Shown here: piece by piece, positions 1 to 12,489 of the stretch | Position numbering within the stretch: the stretch's first letter is position 1 | Layout of the letters: each line of letters starts with the position of its first letter | Source: Isoetes taiwanensis | Taxonomy: Eukaryota; Streptophyta; Lycopodiopsida; Isoetales; Isoetaceae | DNA: 64,000 bases | Assembly: GCA_021234155.1 (NCBI GenBank) | Contig: JAJEKV010000004.1 | Span: 22,286,320 to 22,350,319, forward strand | Reading direction: 5' to 3' | The notes under the pieces: generated by a model | Database searches by the model: none | What the model saw: the letters and a program-made list of their open reading frames with translations, nothing else | What the model was told of the DNA's origin: nothing | Position numbers and translations under genes: made by a program

Positions 1-1118
1 TCTTTTTTTCGTGGGAAAGGCTGCCTCTGAAACTTTTGCCTGGCCTGGGGTTCCTGGACTCTAATGAGGCGCCCTGTAAGGTCCCGGGCCTTGTTTGACT
101 TGGGCAAGTGTGCCAAATTTCTCTACCGCCTAACAACAGCCGCCTGACCGTATCACGCAACACTTCGACTTTAAACTCAACTGAAATTTTGAAAATCGGG
201 CATGTACTGCTTACATGATGACTTTAAGAAGCCTCGGCTGACAAAAAAATCAGAATTTAATTCCTACTATGCATTAATTACGAATTTATAATGGTCTCTT
301 GTTAATGTTTCTAACAAATTGTGTCACTTAGACCGTTCCTAATGCTACTCTATTTGATCAGAACTTTATCCGTAAATTCTAAAATTTAGTTCGGTATGCT
401 GGGATGAGCATAGGAAGCCAACTGGGATAAAAATCAGAATTTAATTCCATACCATGCATTAATTACGAATTTATGAAGCATGAATGCAAAGAACGACAAC
501 TAAAAAATTCTCATCGGGTGCTGGAATTTTGATAAGCGGTGCAACGCGGCTGCGCGATAGAGAAAAAACATTCACTAGGATATGCAGGTTGCACGGCGAA
601 ATAGCTCCTCAGTCTTCCAGAGCTCAGCGAGCGTCGCCAAAGTTCTGCCATGTCTTCCGGCGATGGATGAAAATTTCTCCAAACCATGATTTTACCTTCC
701 AATGGACTTAATATCGAGCATTACCCCTGGGACCAACTTTCGTGGCTGAAGACCACCTTGTTCTCCAAAAGAACAAAGTACACTCAGACGCCCATCAGAC
801 GCCCCGGGACGCTTCATCATTTTCGGCCCCGCTGCGTATCGCCACGGGCCGCATAAAAGTGACATTACGCTGGCTGCACGTGGTGCACTGGCGGATGCCA
901 GACCGCCACGCCATTTGTCGACAAATGCGACTATCGCCGATGCGACGGTCAGCGACGGTGACGCCGCATTGACGCCGATGATCACGCTTATTTGGCGACG
1001 GCCACGGGCCCATACGTACGCCGCAAGCCCACGCCGCTAAATGTCCATTCTCTTGTTGTGAGATACACTCAATTTCCTGCAAGACATTCAGCAATGCGTA
1101 TGATTAGACACTCCAGAA
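1..1118. other. Intergenic; GC-rich patch, no recognisable gene
   Basis: No supported gene. The segment at about 740-1060 is clearly richer in G+C and CpG than its surroundings and is open in several overlapping frames, but none of the translations resembles a family I know. It may be a transposon relic or a promoter-like CpG patch. The phrase around aaaaatcagaatttaattcc occurs twice (about 247-266 and 428-448), each followed by a catgcattaattacgaattta-type stretch, so a short local duplication is present. Confidence 0.4.
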
Positions 1119-1448
1119 TTAAGACCATATAGGACCGCCTCCACCATTAACTTCTAAGTGTAGAATACAATGTTGACCGTGCGTAAGAATCATGAACAAG
1201 GAAGCTAAATCATTGAGAGAAACATTACGAAGTTGATGGAAGGTGTAATGGAAGGGGAGTTTCATTTTATCATTACTAATTCCAGAGGGTAATTCCATTG
1301 TCCAATCACACTCAAATAATGGAGACTTGGGATGTATATTGGTTGAGGAAAATCCAACGCTCAGAGTGATTAGAAACGAAGGAACTGGAAGATTTAAGTG
1401 GGTAAAATGTTTATGGCCGATGGAACTGACCAACCATGCTTGATGCAA
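1119..1448 (-). other. Unrecognised open frame, possibly a coding relic
   Basis: About 109 codons are open on the minus strand without a stop, with a balanced amino-acid composition. The left-most codon of the open stretch is TTG rather than ATG, so no start is supported. I do not recognise the protein: it has no signal peptide, no membrane segment and no repeat. It could be a fragment of a decayed gene exon or chance. No neighbouring exon is visible. Confidence 0.2.
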
Positions 1449-4400
1449 GAGATTAAAGATCGCTATTCACTTGAAAGTGAGTATGTATTTCTTCGCCCAA
1501 GCAACATTTGTTTAAATTGATGCACAGTACAAAGACTTGTTAGAGCAATGAGTTGTGATTAAATAAATAAGTATTTTATTTGTTTTGTGTGGAGGCTAAA
1601 CTGTGCATTTATGTTTGTGCTTATTACCAATAATTTGTATGGGATTAAGTGATGAAGGCTCAATGAAGGGAATTGTATGCATAAAGTTTAAAGATACCCT
1701 GTATACCTGAGTACGTAATGACGCATGTCTAATTCTGACAAATTTTATTCAACATATTCCCCATGATGATTTCTGTGAGAAATTTATATATAATAAAAGA
1801 GGTCAAAGCAATGGGGAATGGAACCATGGTGTTCACACGCTGCTATATACTAGCTAGGATTTTGTATCGTAGCGTTCCAAATTATGTAAGATTCTTGTAT
1901 ACTGGGCACATTATTTATGCCTTTTATTTTCTTGAATTTGGTACCCAAATTGAGAATGGTTGAGAAGCTATATCCGAATACAAGACGAGTCCCTATCTCA
2001 GCAGCTGTGCGGCCGTGCTTAAAAGAAGGTGAAGACGGAAGTGGGTAGCGAAAATGGAGTACTTTGGCAACATCAATCCTCGAATCCTATAATGATTGAT
2101 TAATTTTGGTCATCAGCAAGGAACCGGAAAACCTGTTTGGCATGACTGCTTGAGAAACTCAGATGATCTTTACTAGGAGCTAAAGTTGGATCCGCACTGT
2201 AAGAGCTAGGATGGTTGAATTGGATGATCGCAACAGCCTATTGTGCATAGCTTTAAGGTTCCTAACAATGACAAAGATTTTCATGATTGGGTGAAGAAGG
2301 AGACATGGTTGGAGCATCTTTGGCAGAAACAAAAAGACACACTAGATTCAACTTTGAGAAAGATAACTTAGTCAAATCCATGGTGGCAAGGATCTAGTGC
2401 TAAATGGTTTCCGGGAGTCTGCCAAAATACAGCCTAGAAAAAAAAAATTCTGCTCCTGAGTCAATTCCCCGATTTAGGGAGTTGACATGTTTTGTCATAC
2501 CGGGTTTTGTCGGATCCCACTCCATGTAATGGTATTGATGTATTATCTATAAACTGTCAGTTGAAATTTGCCACAAGTCCTCATGATATTTACATTATTA
2601 GCTTACTCATTTTTGTTTAAAACAAGGCAAAATAAATAGCTAATAAGTAGATCTATGATCTTAATACCTTTAAGTCAAAGATCTTTGTATTTCAGAATAT
2701 GAGTTGAGATCATCCTTCAAAGTATGGACAAGTGAATCATAAGATATAATTATTACAATGATTAATAGAGAGGAAATTTTAATTCATTCTTGGAATCTTC
2801 TGAGATGCTCGGATTGCCTCTTCGGAAAGAATTTCTTTGATTTGGCTTGTACCAACCAGACGTCCCAAGTTCCCCGAGAATATTGGTGGTATACCACCTT
2901 GCAAATGCCGCTATCAAATCTTCTACTCTTCGATCCGACGATAGGTCAGTAGTGACGGCTAATCTGCACTCGGGAGGGTCTATATGGGATTAAGTCGAAG
3001 ATGCTCTGCATACCATTGTCCCTTTTACCAAAGATGATATACGATGTTTTGAGGCATCCAAGCATGTCTACTAAACTCCGAGAGGGCTATGAGCATGAAC
3101 ACTCTTCTCTCCCTCAGTCGAATCCGGCTGGCTGTATCACTTATCCTTCGAGGTGGAGCATTATATTTGATGCCTTCTATGCCTGCGTTTGCTTACTTTC
3201 CGCAATTTAGGACGGCCCCAGGGAAGATCGGGATAAATGACATCATCCATCTCTTCTCATCACCTTTGCTATGGATTGGTGTCAGTGGACGCATCATTAA
3301 CTTGGCTACAGAGGGATGAACTCCAGCTCGATATATGGGAGCATCAGATGAAGTAGGGACGCTACAAATTGGATGAACAGAAGAGCAATTTGCTTCTGGC
3401 AGTAAGAAACCGGGGCAACCGAAATATACTCCTCAACCGCAACATTAGCCGACAAAACTACCTCTTAATCACCTCTCTCGATTACTTCTTTCTTGTTACC
3501 ACTATTGCAGAGGCAAAATGTGGAATTTGAATCCACCTAATACCCAAGGCTCCTAAACTCTTCAAATTATAAACAATAGGGAGTGTTACGAACCAAAAAT
3601 TCTAGTACAAAAATTCCCCTGATTTGTATCTTTTCACATCAAAATCCATCGTATATTACGTAATAAGTACTTTCAGCGGCTATATACATAAAAGCCACGT
3701 GAGCATGATAACAAGACGACAACACAAGATAACTAAATGCACACGATGCTCCACAAATATCAAATAAATTTCGACAAGTTTTACAGATATCCGAGTGTCA
3801 ACACGGGCAATGATCATTTGATCGCATTAACACATTACTATGGAATCCAATTACACGTTCATAGACCACAAGGCATACACCCACCATATCTAGACAAGAT
3901 GTCGCTCTTAAAACTCCCCTACCGGTGGATCCATCATTGTCAAGGAGAAACCGGCAGCATTATAAGGACGCAGTTACTGGGATCGCTGTTGGTTCCCGCA
4001 TGCCATCATTCCCATACCAGCGACAAGCTTTAATTTCACAAGCACCTCTCGTTTTATCTATTGTCACTCAGGGTCGGCCCCAAATGCCAACCGTCTCAAC
4101 TTAGGCCAAAGCTCCACTCAACCCATCCAAGGTCGAAAGCCCTAAGTCCCTTCGCTTTGAATGTTCTATTCCGGAACACAACATGTATAAACATAACATG
4201 GGTGATTCATATCTAAACCTCACAACTATGACAGCTTCTATTTTGTTTCTATCGTTCCATTTATAACTTGCAAGAAAAATCATAATGCTAAATTTTAATA
4301 GTTTATATTAGATCCCAGAAAAATAGTTAAAGTAAATAGCGGGTTTTCATGGAAGGTCAAAATGATGTGCAAAATGATTATATGGAAGCATGATTGTGAT

Positions 4401-5201
4401 GGACCTACATGATAAATGAGTAGTATGGTTAAAATATAGAGTTGTCATGTGAAGGTATAATGGCAAATTTGATGTTTGTATTGGAATGGTGGAATAGAAG
4501 TGCTTTATATGGATATTGGACAACTTTGGTCGTATTATCATGATAGGGAGTGTTGAAGGTGAAATTCGTGGCATGAAGATAAATCTTACAACATTAAATA
4601 ATTTTAAGATGCTTTATAGGTGGTTAAGGTACGTCGAAATATAGATAGAAATAGAATAGCTTATCCGATCAAGGCCACTCTACAAAGAAATATAGATGGA
4701 AAAACAGATGGACATATCATGACATTTGACATTTATTAGCAAAATCAACAATCACATGTCATAAATAAGTGATAATTTGTGGAGTTGACATAATGATGTC
4801 CACATGTAGGTAATACATTAGATGTCCAATGTGGATGTAATGATTTTTGCCTTAAATTTTCTATAAACCAATTAAGCATCCCATTGGGTTTCACCAATTA
4901 TTTTATTGCAACATGCGTGATACTCTACCATGCAATGATTTTCACAGAACGTGGTTGCATGCCAAGGCAACTCAAAGCAGTAGAGAGATAATTCTGTATT
5001 TTTGCAAATTGCTGGTCTCCTATAATCAATTTTTGTTAAATCAACATGTAAGAGTTTAAGCCCATTGTTTAGATCCACATAGAGTTTTAAGTGATAGCCT
5101 TAGATTGTGTAATGCACGTTTTGTTTTAAACTTACATGCACCGTACCTTTTTACAGAAGAAAACCACGCATTCGCAATCCGCAGCAGGTAAGTAAAATCC
5201 A
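1449..5201. other. Intergenic AT-rich sequence
   Basis: Short open frames (for example 3001-3319 and 3737-4033) show no family resemblance. An LTR-end-like phrase, gggagtgttacgaacc, lies at about 3590, but no partner LTR or primer-binding site was found, so no element is called. The stretch 2578-2680 belongs to a dispersed repeat listed separately. Confidence 0.45.
2578..2680 (+). repeat. Dispersed repeat copy 1
   Basis: This stretch aligns with 7089-7200. Both contain cctcatgatat, then tattagct, then acaaggcaaa or acaaggtaaa followed by tagctaata, and end in a tttacctttat-like run. Divergence is considerable, with indels, so this is an old repeat. Its class is unknown and no coding capacity is seen. 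Confidence 0.5.
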
Positions 5202-5537
5202 ATGAAGCAAGCCCATTTCCAATGTATGGAAAATCCCTTTACCCTGCGCATCAACTATGTCCACTTGCGAAGAACCTTTGCACTTGTAGATGATTCAAAG
5301 GTACAATGGTCAGAACTTTTTATGCTTCCGTATGTTTCGCAACAAAAGCAGTTGGGGAACAAAACAATATATTACGTAATTGTGAAAAAGGTAACCGGAC
5401 TATCAGCATACAATCTTCGGGTCATTTTTACCTTCAAAACGGATTCTTTCCTGCTGATTGGCATAGATTCATTTATTTCTGCTTTTGTAGGGGAAAACAG
5501 CGTTATCCGATATTTAGTACTCTTTTGGATGAGGTAA
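5202..5537 (+). other. Unrecognised open frame
   Basis: An ATG-started open frame of 111 codons with some hydrophobic stretches near its C-terminal end. A second frame is open over 5306-5635, so coding character is not clear. No domain is recognised. It may be a chance open frame in AT-rich DNA or an exon of an unknown gene. The interval 5640-6700 after it holds nothing I can identify. Confidence 0.15.
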
Positions 5538-6719
5538 TGATATTTTGCATTGTCGCTATTCCTTTTAGAAAGATCTTAAATTTTTCTCCAAAATCTGATC
5601 CGGATAAGAGAAGTGTTCATGGAATTTGTCGCTAGATTCTTTAAAGTTAGACATTGTAGTTTTGGTTGATGCTTGATTTAGATATTGTAAGGAGAAACCT
5701 GTAAGTCTGTGAACGCTGAGTTATCTCTCTAGCTAACGGATTTTCACCTCCATCTAAGCTTCTTTGTTCTGTAGCTCCATCCAAGCTTTGCATGGCAGTT
5801 AAAGTGCAATAAGAGAAAGTGAATGCCTTCAAGAAGCTCTACGTCGGTATTCCCCCCTGGTATGTTCATCTTAGATTGTATATATTATTTGATACTCATT
5901 GCATGTTTTAGCTAGATTTTACGCATGGATAATGTACAGTGAGGGCCAAAATGCCATAAATATGCAGCTTATAATTGATGGACTACCATGAAAACATATG
6001 AGAGGACCTCATGGTTCCAGGTTTACTGGATATCAGACTTAGGTATTACAAATTATGCAATTCTCAGAATACTAACAAAACATATACTTATGGCAGAACC
6101 AAATGAATTCAATGAATAATATGCCCATAGCATAAACTAGATACAAAAATTCAAACCCCTACAACTGACATTCCGCAAAGTTTTGCATGCTTCAAACTAT
6201 CCTTAAACCTCGACTCCTAATCAACCTTGAAGTTATATGTGGATCTTAGCTAATATGATCCGTAATGCAGCTAAATGAACCCACCAAGGTATTAATTTTG
6301 GGTATTTTTACATCCTGTCACTAACATGTAGCTAAGCCCCTCGCCCCATAGGACATTATTAAATACATGCAAAAAGGCATGAATGGCATTTGTGTTTTCT
6401 TATTAATGTAGTGTCAGCTCTTGGTTTCAGCTATAAAATACCACTTTGTTCCTAAATTTTAAAGTTCGCCATATTGCTTTTCAAACCTCTCTAAAAGGGT
6501 ATTGCATAGTATCATCCGGCGCCTACTTCAACTGGCATCATATACAAATATCTCTATTCTTTCTTTCATCTTCTAAAAATGTCAGCCCATCCAGCTCCAA
6601 AGGTCTCAAAATCCTAAATTGGGTAAAGGTTTGATTGGTACTCCCATGTTCGGCAACGCCAAGTAAGTTGTTAAAAATAAATTAGTTAATGATAACTAAT
6701 CTAGAATTGCCCTGCCCAA

Positions 6720-6805
6720 ACCGGGATTGGGGCAAGGCGCATCTGCTTAACCTTTAAATAACAAATTGGGTTCGATTCCAATTTGTCCCAATTCAATTTG
6801 GGGCC
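6720..6805 (+). repeat. tRNA-like / SINE-head relic
   Basis: A B-box-like gggttcgattcc at about 6768 is preceded by an A-box-like ggggcaaggcgc about 40 bases upstream, and flanking bases (aaatt..aattt) could pair as a T stem. The acceptor stem and a clean anticodon arm do not form, so this is not a functional tRNA. A tRNA-derived SINE head or a decayed tRNA pseudogene is the best reading. Confidence 0.4.
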
Positions 6806-7088
6806 AATTGAGAAGGAGGAGGATTATCCAAGGTGCCATGGGGGAACCCCGAGAAAATGGGAGATCTAGCCCATACCAGCTAGTAGGCTTGAAGTTAGTT
6901 TGAGATTCCTATTAGAACTAACCCTTGCTTTGTTAGATAATTCTATGACCTAACGGAGAGCTCGACGTAGCTTTAGAAGATTATACGCCTATTAAAGTCC
7001 TCGGATAGTTTGAGAACCCTAATCATGGCACCCAAGTTACATCTCTAAATTATTGCTAAAACTTCATTGATGAATAAGATGACGTAAT

Positions 7089-7200
7089 ATACCTCATGAT
7101 ATATTTGTATTATTAGCTAACTAATAGTTCCAATAAAAGAACAAGGTAAATAGCTAATAAAGAGGTTCCGAGCTCTTAATTTTACCTTTATCAACCTGCT
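7089..7200 (+). repeat. Dispersed repeat copy 2
   Basis: Partner of the repeat at 2578-2680, in the same order and orientation (cctcatgatat, tattagct, acaaggtaaatagctaata, then a tttacctttat run). It lies about 290 bases downstream of the tRNA-like relic. It could therefore be the body of the same SINE-like unit, but the first copy has no clear tRNA head. Confidence 0.45.
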
Positions 7201-7857
7201 TGGTGTTAACAAGCGTGTGAAGGGTTATAAACCCTAAATTCACGACACTCATGCCACTACCGACATATAAATAAACTAATGCACGTTTGTTTTTGTTTCG
7301 TGGTGCGGTGCAGAAATCTCTCGCCCCAATGTTTCTTCGGTTTTCATGAATATCTCGAGATATTATAAGCTAAACAAGCGATGACACTGGCCAAAACCGA
7401 CATAATGGTTTTGTATCTTTCAAACTTTAACATTTGGTATTATAGCAATATGCTGGCGCAATTTCGTATTTTGCTGTGTATCAATATAATATGCTTCAAA
7501 TAATTGGAATATTTTTTAAAAAATGGCTTGTGATCTCTCAATACATGTAAGAACAAACACCGCTTTCAGGCGAGGTTGCTAATTGTAGCATTGGGATCTT
7601 GGTCTTTAATGTTGCAATCTGGAATAGTCCCATAAAGGTTCTGGAATACTGTGTTCATGCTCTTTTTTTCTCTCCTAAAAGCGAATTTGTGAATTCAATG
7701 GCGCATGACGGGCTTAAGAAAATGACGCAAAGCGCATGATGGGTCCTCCTCGTTTTACCGCCACGTGAATAAAGTCATCAAGCTAAACCATAACAACAAT
7801 AAAAAGGTACAAAAAGATGAATATACATGAAAAGTGCTAACCGATTCACTCCGAAAC

Positions 7858-8109
7858 TCAGATAAGGGAAGGAACTGGCTGGCATCGAGGTTGTCCCGGC
7901 ATGCCGGAAAGTCGCATACCATTGAGCAGCAGAATCGCAGACCAATTCAAAAGTAGGGTCGCCCCAGATCGGCGAATTCCGCAGCTGTGATTCGCAAACA
8001 GTCCGTGAATCCGAAATGTGTCCGGCAATCCGGCGGAGTTCTGTGGGATTGCTGTGCCGGTGCGCCAATATTGCTTACACCGGACATCAAACCAGAAAAA
8101 TGATGGCAA
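7858..8109 (-). pseudogene. LRR-protein fragment (degenerate)
   Basis: The minus-strand translation contains LRR-like pieces: an IPQNSAGLPDTF stretch resembling the inter-repeat IP..L..L pattern, then a LLLNGMRLSG piece matching the L.L..N.LSG core of plant extracellular LRRs. The two halves fit best with frame changes, and there is no start, signal peptide or kinase domain. It is a fragment of a receptor-like protein or kinase gene at most. Base composition here is richer in G+C than the neighbourhood, which fits former coding DNA. Chance similarity cannot be excluded. Confidence 0.3.
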
Positions 8110-8985
8110 ACAGCGTCCGGAGACAAGGCAATTTTGCTAAAATGTTTGAAACAAATGACTTAAGTGTAAGAGATAAGGATCGTGATAAAAAGGAACCGTT
8201 AGCTCAAAGAGATGTAAGCCAGCTTAAGGCTGGTATGTTGTGGAATCCTCAAAAGAAATGCTGCCAAGAAAAATGCGCAGTATGCTTCAAACATGCCAAA
8301 TAAATATGCCATGAATCCGATGATGACAGAGACGATATCAGCGGCGAAGGCGCAGGTTGGGTATGCTGTTTGAGTATCGCGGAGAAGGAACGGCGATGCT
8401 TTTGAATTTATGTAATGCGGTGGATAGCCGAGCAGAAGGAAGATGGGCGCAATGGATGCAAGAGAGCTGGTTTGACTGCCATAACGTCAAAGCGCACCGC
8501 ACGGCCGGAAGCAGAGTAGGAAGCGCAGTGGAGATAAACCACGTAATGGTCATGGTGAAACCGGGAAGTAGAATGACAGATGGGGCAGGCATGGCCAATG
8601 TTGAAGGGACAGACATGGATCAACGAGGATCTTGTTAACACTCAAATGCAATAGCCACAGTTAGAAGAAGCTAATAAAATAAGAGGAGGCAAAGCAAGCC
8701 TGTAGAAGGGCATTGGAAGGGGCAAAGCAAAGAATAGAAGCATAGGGAAGTCTAGGCCATCAGTATCATTGTGGAAGATAACAATGGGAAAAAGAAAACA
8801 AAGGGTCAGCCTATTGACGCCTTAGCATGGGGATGACAGCCTGTGGAAACTCATATGAGCACGAAGAAGAAGGGTCACTGTGTCTACTGTGTTTTGTGCT
8901 TCTCAGATTCCGTGGTGGGTGGAGACGAAAAGGGTTTGAGGAGTTGCTTGTTATGTTCGGATACAATGATAAGTAGTATTTTAAA
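8110..8985. other. Intergenic; GC-richer open stretch without known product
   Basis: Overlapping frames are open on both strands at 8338-8641, which reflects base composition rather than a gene. No motif was recognised. It may be further decayed sequence of the LRR fragment to its left, but I cannot show that. Confidence 0.3.
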
Positions 8986-9560
8986 TTGTCAAGAAGGACT
9001 TATCTAACAATATATATGGGTCGGAATTCAGCAAGGATAGCAAGAGAATATGATAGCAAGTTGTTACCGCTACTTAGAGTCTCCCAACATATATCAAGTA
9101 ATATGGATAAGGATGATCCTTTCCATTACTTGGAGAATGATACCGCAGCTAGGAAGAATTGGGTGACATTCTAATGGGAGATTTTAATGGTAGACCATGA
9201 CAAGCAGTTTATAGGGTCATTGGGATCCAAAGATGGATGGAGGGACCTTTACGACGGAATTCAAGAGAGGAGTGGATTGCACGGACACCCGAAGATGCAA
9301 TGAGACAGTACCAAAGAAGTAAAATTGTAGCCTACTGGCAATGCAGCGGGTTCAGGCTGGCTGCTGCCACGGTATTAAAAAATCTCCATCATTCTCTAAG
9401 TGTACCTCCCTCATTTGGACTACAGTGAGGGGCCGAGCCAGTCGTGGATTTTAGCAATGACAAATATTAAAATGATTGATGATATTCTCGCGACTTCTTT
9501 TGATGATTCCAGAGCCACATCCCATCATTATCCAATTGTTATGCATATACAACTAATAGT
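8986..9560 (+). pseudogene. LINE endonuclease (APE-type) domain remnant
   Basis: This is the C-terminal half of an apurinic/apyrimidinic-type endonuclease, which in active LINEs nicks the target DNA. The order DPFHYLEND, then GDFNGRP, then SHHYPIV follows the family order. The active-site SDH triad has lost its Asp (SHH). Frame changes occur around 9170 and between 9430 and 9520. The 5' part of the element, with ORF1 and the endonuclease N-terminus, is missing or unrecognisable. Confidence 0.65.
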
Positions 9561-10069
9561 TCGGTATTGAGCAAGGCAAGCGAGAGGGGTCAGTATGCAT
9601 ATGGAGCGGCAAAAGAGATATATACAGTAATATTGTGAGGAACAAGCGAACGTACGGCTGGCCGTGAGGGTGATGCAAAGGAGTTGGATAGAATGTTGAC
9701 ATCCATGTTTATGAACGCAAAGAAATGAATGTTTTCTAACCAGCGAGAAGGAAGGGGCCGCTATGTAATGGTTGGTACGATAAGGAATGTAGAGAAAAAG
9801 ACTGGAATTTAAAGATGCATGTCCCGGAGAGAAAACACGGGGTTAGGAAGGAATACCGTTAGTAAATCTAAAGAGGTGGCATTACAGTGCAAAAACAAGA
9901 AGTCCCGGTGGAGGATTCATCAAGAACCTTTAAGAGTTTCGGTCCCATTTGAAAAATAAAGGCAAAGTTGTACTGCAGCTGGCGCAGCCGAATAGAACAG
10001 CGTATGCAAAATCAAAATCGTTACCAGCGTCATTCAGAATGACCGTGATGGAAGTACCTTAATCACTTT

Positions 10070-11310
10070 GTGCCTAACGAGATATATAGTAGCAGCATTA
10101 CAAAAAACTCTCGGCAGCGCATGACGCTTCAGCCAGTAATTAAAATGGCAGCCTGGCGATCAATACTACATTACCGTGTTATCACTAAAATTGATGGAAT
10201 GCCATATGAAGGCTTCATCATGGTGATTAACTGGCTAACCGATTCAGCAAAACCCGGAGACATTGGTTGATTCCCAAAATAATTATCGATGGTGATGGTA
10301 GTTTTTCTGCGTCCCGCTTTGCCGTCATTGTTGGAAAGAAAAATTGGAGGTATGATTCCAAGAAACAATAAGCGTACTTCGGATGAGCGGTTCCGCACCT
10401 GTAACCAATTTCGAAACACCATTGTTTCTAACCGAAAACTAAGAGACCGCTTTTTGCATTATTTGTGGATTCACGAAGCATTTGACATGCTAAGAAGAAA
10501 GAATATATGGGAATACATGAGCACTATTATGGGGTGCCAATAGAACCCGTGGAATGCGAGCAACATTATATGAAAGGGTAGTGGCGCGCTTGTCATCCCT
10601 ATGACCCAATGCCAAGATGAAACAAATAGCAATATTGGGCTCGGGTTGTGGCTACCCGCTTTCTCCCACGCTTATTCGCATCTATATTGACCGCTTAGAA
10701 GAATGAAGGTAAAAAAAATGGAGGGCAAAAATTGCAGGTGGTATGTACTCTTACTCTTATTATAGGCCGATGATATTGTATTATGTATTAGGACCGCACT
10801 GACATGCAAAGATACATCAATGACCGCTTCATTTTGTGAGCATACGAGCATGCAAGTTTAACTTTGGGCGTAAAACCAAGATTTTGGTTTTTGGATGAGG
10901 ATACCCAAATTTCAATTTTTTCTATAATGAACCTGGAATTGAAACATGTGACACATACAAATATCTTGGCTCGCAGTGGATCATAAACTCATAGGCTGGA
11001 ACAAGCGCCGTGGTCTAGAGAAACAAATGCAGTACTAAAGCCCGCATGCAATGCGGCAGGAAACAGTAGGATTGTGATTGGTACTGAAAAAATGTTTTAT
11101 GAAGCATTGAAAGCACGTGGTGGTTTTGTAGAGGAGTATGGGTGTGAAGCATGTAACGTGGGCCACCGAGATGTGGTGCGGCGGGAAAATGGGCGTAAAA
11201 AGTTTCTGCTGGCATCAGAGTTAAAGTGCACCTATATCCCGCGATTAGCTGGAGTAAGTTTAATACCTCTCAGCGCTTCCTTATCAAACAACAAAATATG
11301 TGATTAAGGC
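10070..11310 (+). pseudogene. LINE reverse transcriptase remnant
   Basis: The RT blocks appear in order: a CNQFRNTIV piece (about 10398), the KAFD-like block (about 10475), the PLSPTLF-like block (about 10660) and the catalytic ADD (about 10775, preceded by a stop). An IETCDTYKYLGSQW stretch (about 10940) and the post-RT KMFYEALKARGG...YGCEACN region (11086-11160) follow. At least four frame changes and several stops interrupt it. The family may be RTE-like or a related clade, but clade assignment needs an alignment. No RNase H domain was seen. Confidence 0.7.
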
Positions 11311-11975
11311 ACGAAATGATATGGACAGATTGTCTAGACTCAGCGCATGATGCGTATAGTATGAAAGGGGCGGCTCGGCGTATTACTGGAAAGTGCCTGC
11401 CGACAAGGCGATAACGATGAAGTAATGAGGATATCAAAGATTTACTGGATACAGAGATAAAAAAACGCCATGCCCAGGAGGAACCCGATCTAAGATGGAG
11501 TTTTATAGAAATTCAACAAACTCCAAACTAGAGGAAGCATTGCACCCGAGAAGTAAAATTTCATGTTATAGAAGGAGATTAATATGCGTGCCACGCTTTT
11601 GTTTCACACCATCTAGGCATAGAAGTGGGAAGATGGGGGCATCTTCCCGCATGTTTACGTAAGGTAAGGCGGGCGATGAAATTGAAGATGAGGATCACTT
11701 AATATTGAGATCCAAATGATTAGAATTAAGGCTTAAGATTTGAAAACGGCCAAGGCGGGCTCCTGCTTACAGTTTCTTTAAGTTACCAATTGATAATGTA
11801 TGTAACCGGCTTGATTGATGTCATGAAGATGAGAGAAATGTCTATAAAAAGCTATAAACATTTATTAGATATATATATGGAGGAGGGAGATGAGGAAAAT
11901 GGTATTGATTGAGCTTTGTACTTGTTGATATTTTCTAGACCGATGGTCTCATGTATACAAAAATAATCATTTCAT

Positions 11976-12014
11976 TTCATTCTCTCTCTCCCTCCTCCCT
12001 CCTCCCTCTCCTTA
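11976..12014 (+). repeat. CT-rich low-complexity tract at LINE 3' end
   Basis: A run of catttcatttcatt is followed by ctctctctccctcctccctcctccctctcc. It lies directly after the LINE 3' untranslated-like sequence and may be the simple-sequence tail of that element. Confidence 0.6.
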
Positions 12015-12458
12015 AAAATTTTATTGTGCAAAACCGCGATGTAGTTTTCAAGCCGGCCATGGATGGTGTCATAGAGTAATCAATATATATGATGGTACAA
12101 ACACCCTTGTTTGTTAAGGTTTCATGTCAATGGTTTGCACGAGGAATGGAGAGGAGGCTTAATATGTACTCACCTTTGTAACAACCACTTAAATCGGGAT
12201 TGTAGGGAATTGAACTTAATTCTCGCATTCGCATACACAAATATTGGGTTTTTTTCCCCTTTTGTGTTGGGGGCACTTTTTTTTCATCATTTAAGATATG
12301 CATTGAGTGGAAGCTTAGCCAATTTACGACTTGTTTGCAATATAAAGTAGTTATGTAGGTTATTAATTTTGTTAAGTCTACATTATAAAAAGTGGAGACT
12401 ATTACTAAAGAGGTCCAGTTAAGGCACATTATGTTAACTTTACGGGTGATATGGGTGG

Positions 12459-12489
<31 letters not shown>

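Larger units (their letters stand above)
8986..11975 (+). mobile_element. LINE (non-LTR retrotransposon) relic
   Basis: A rightward LINE can be followed through many frameshifts. Near 9165-9200 the endonuclease signature reads ILMGDFNGRP. Near 9525-9555 a SHHYPIVMHIQL stretch stands where functional elements have SDH.P. At about 10450-10540 the RT sequence HEAFDMLRRKNIWEYM matches the F..AFD..R block. At about 10650-10700 the stretch YPLSPTLIRIYIDRLEE matches the RT PLSPTLF..Y.D block. At about 10760-10790 the ADDIVL catalytic box follows an in-frame stop. A YKYLGSQW piece at about 10955 and a KMFYEAL...YGCEA piece at about 11090-11150 continue the RT C-terminal region. The 3' end is probably near 11975, before a CT-rich tract. 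No target-site duplication was found. The element is dead. Confidence 0.8.

Noticed and set aside
6720-6805. Functional tRNA gene
   Set aside because: Only the B box and a weak A box are present; the acceptor and anticodon stems do not pair.
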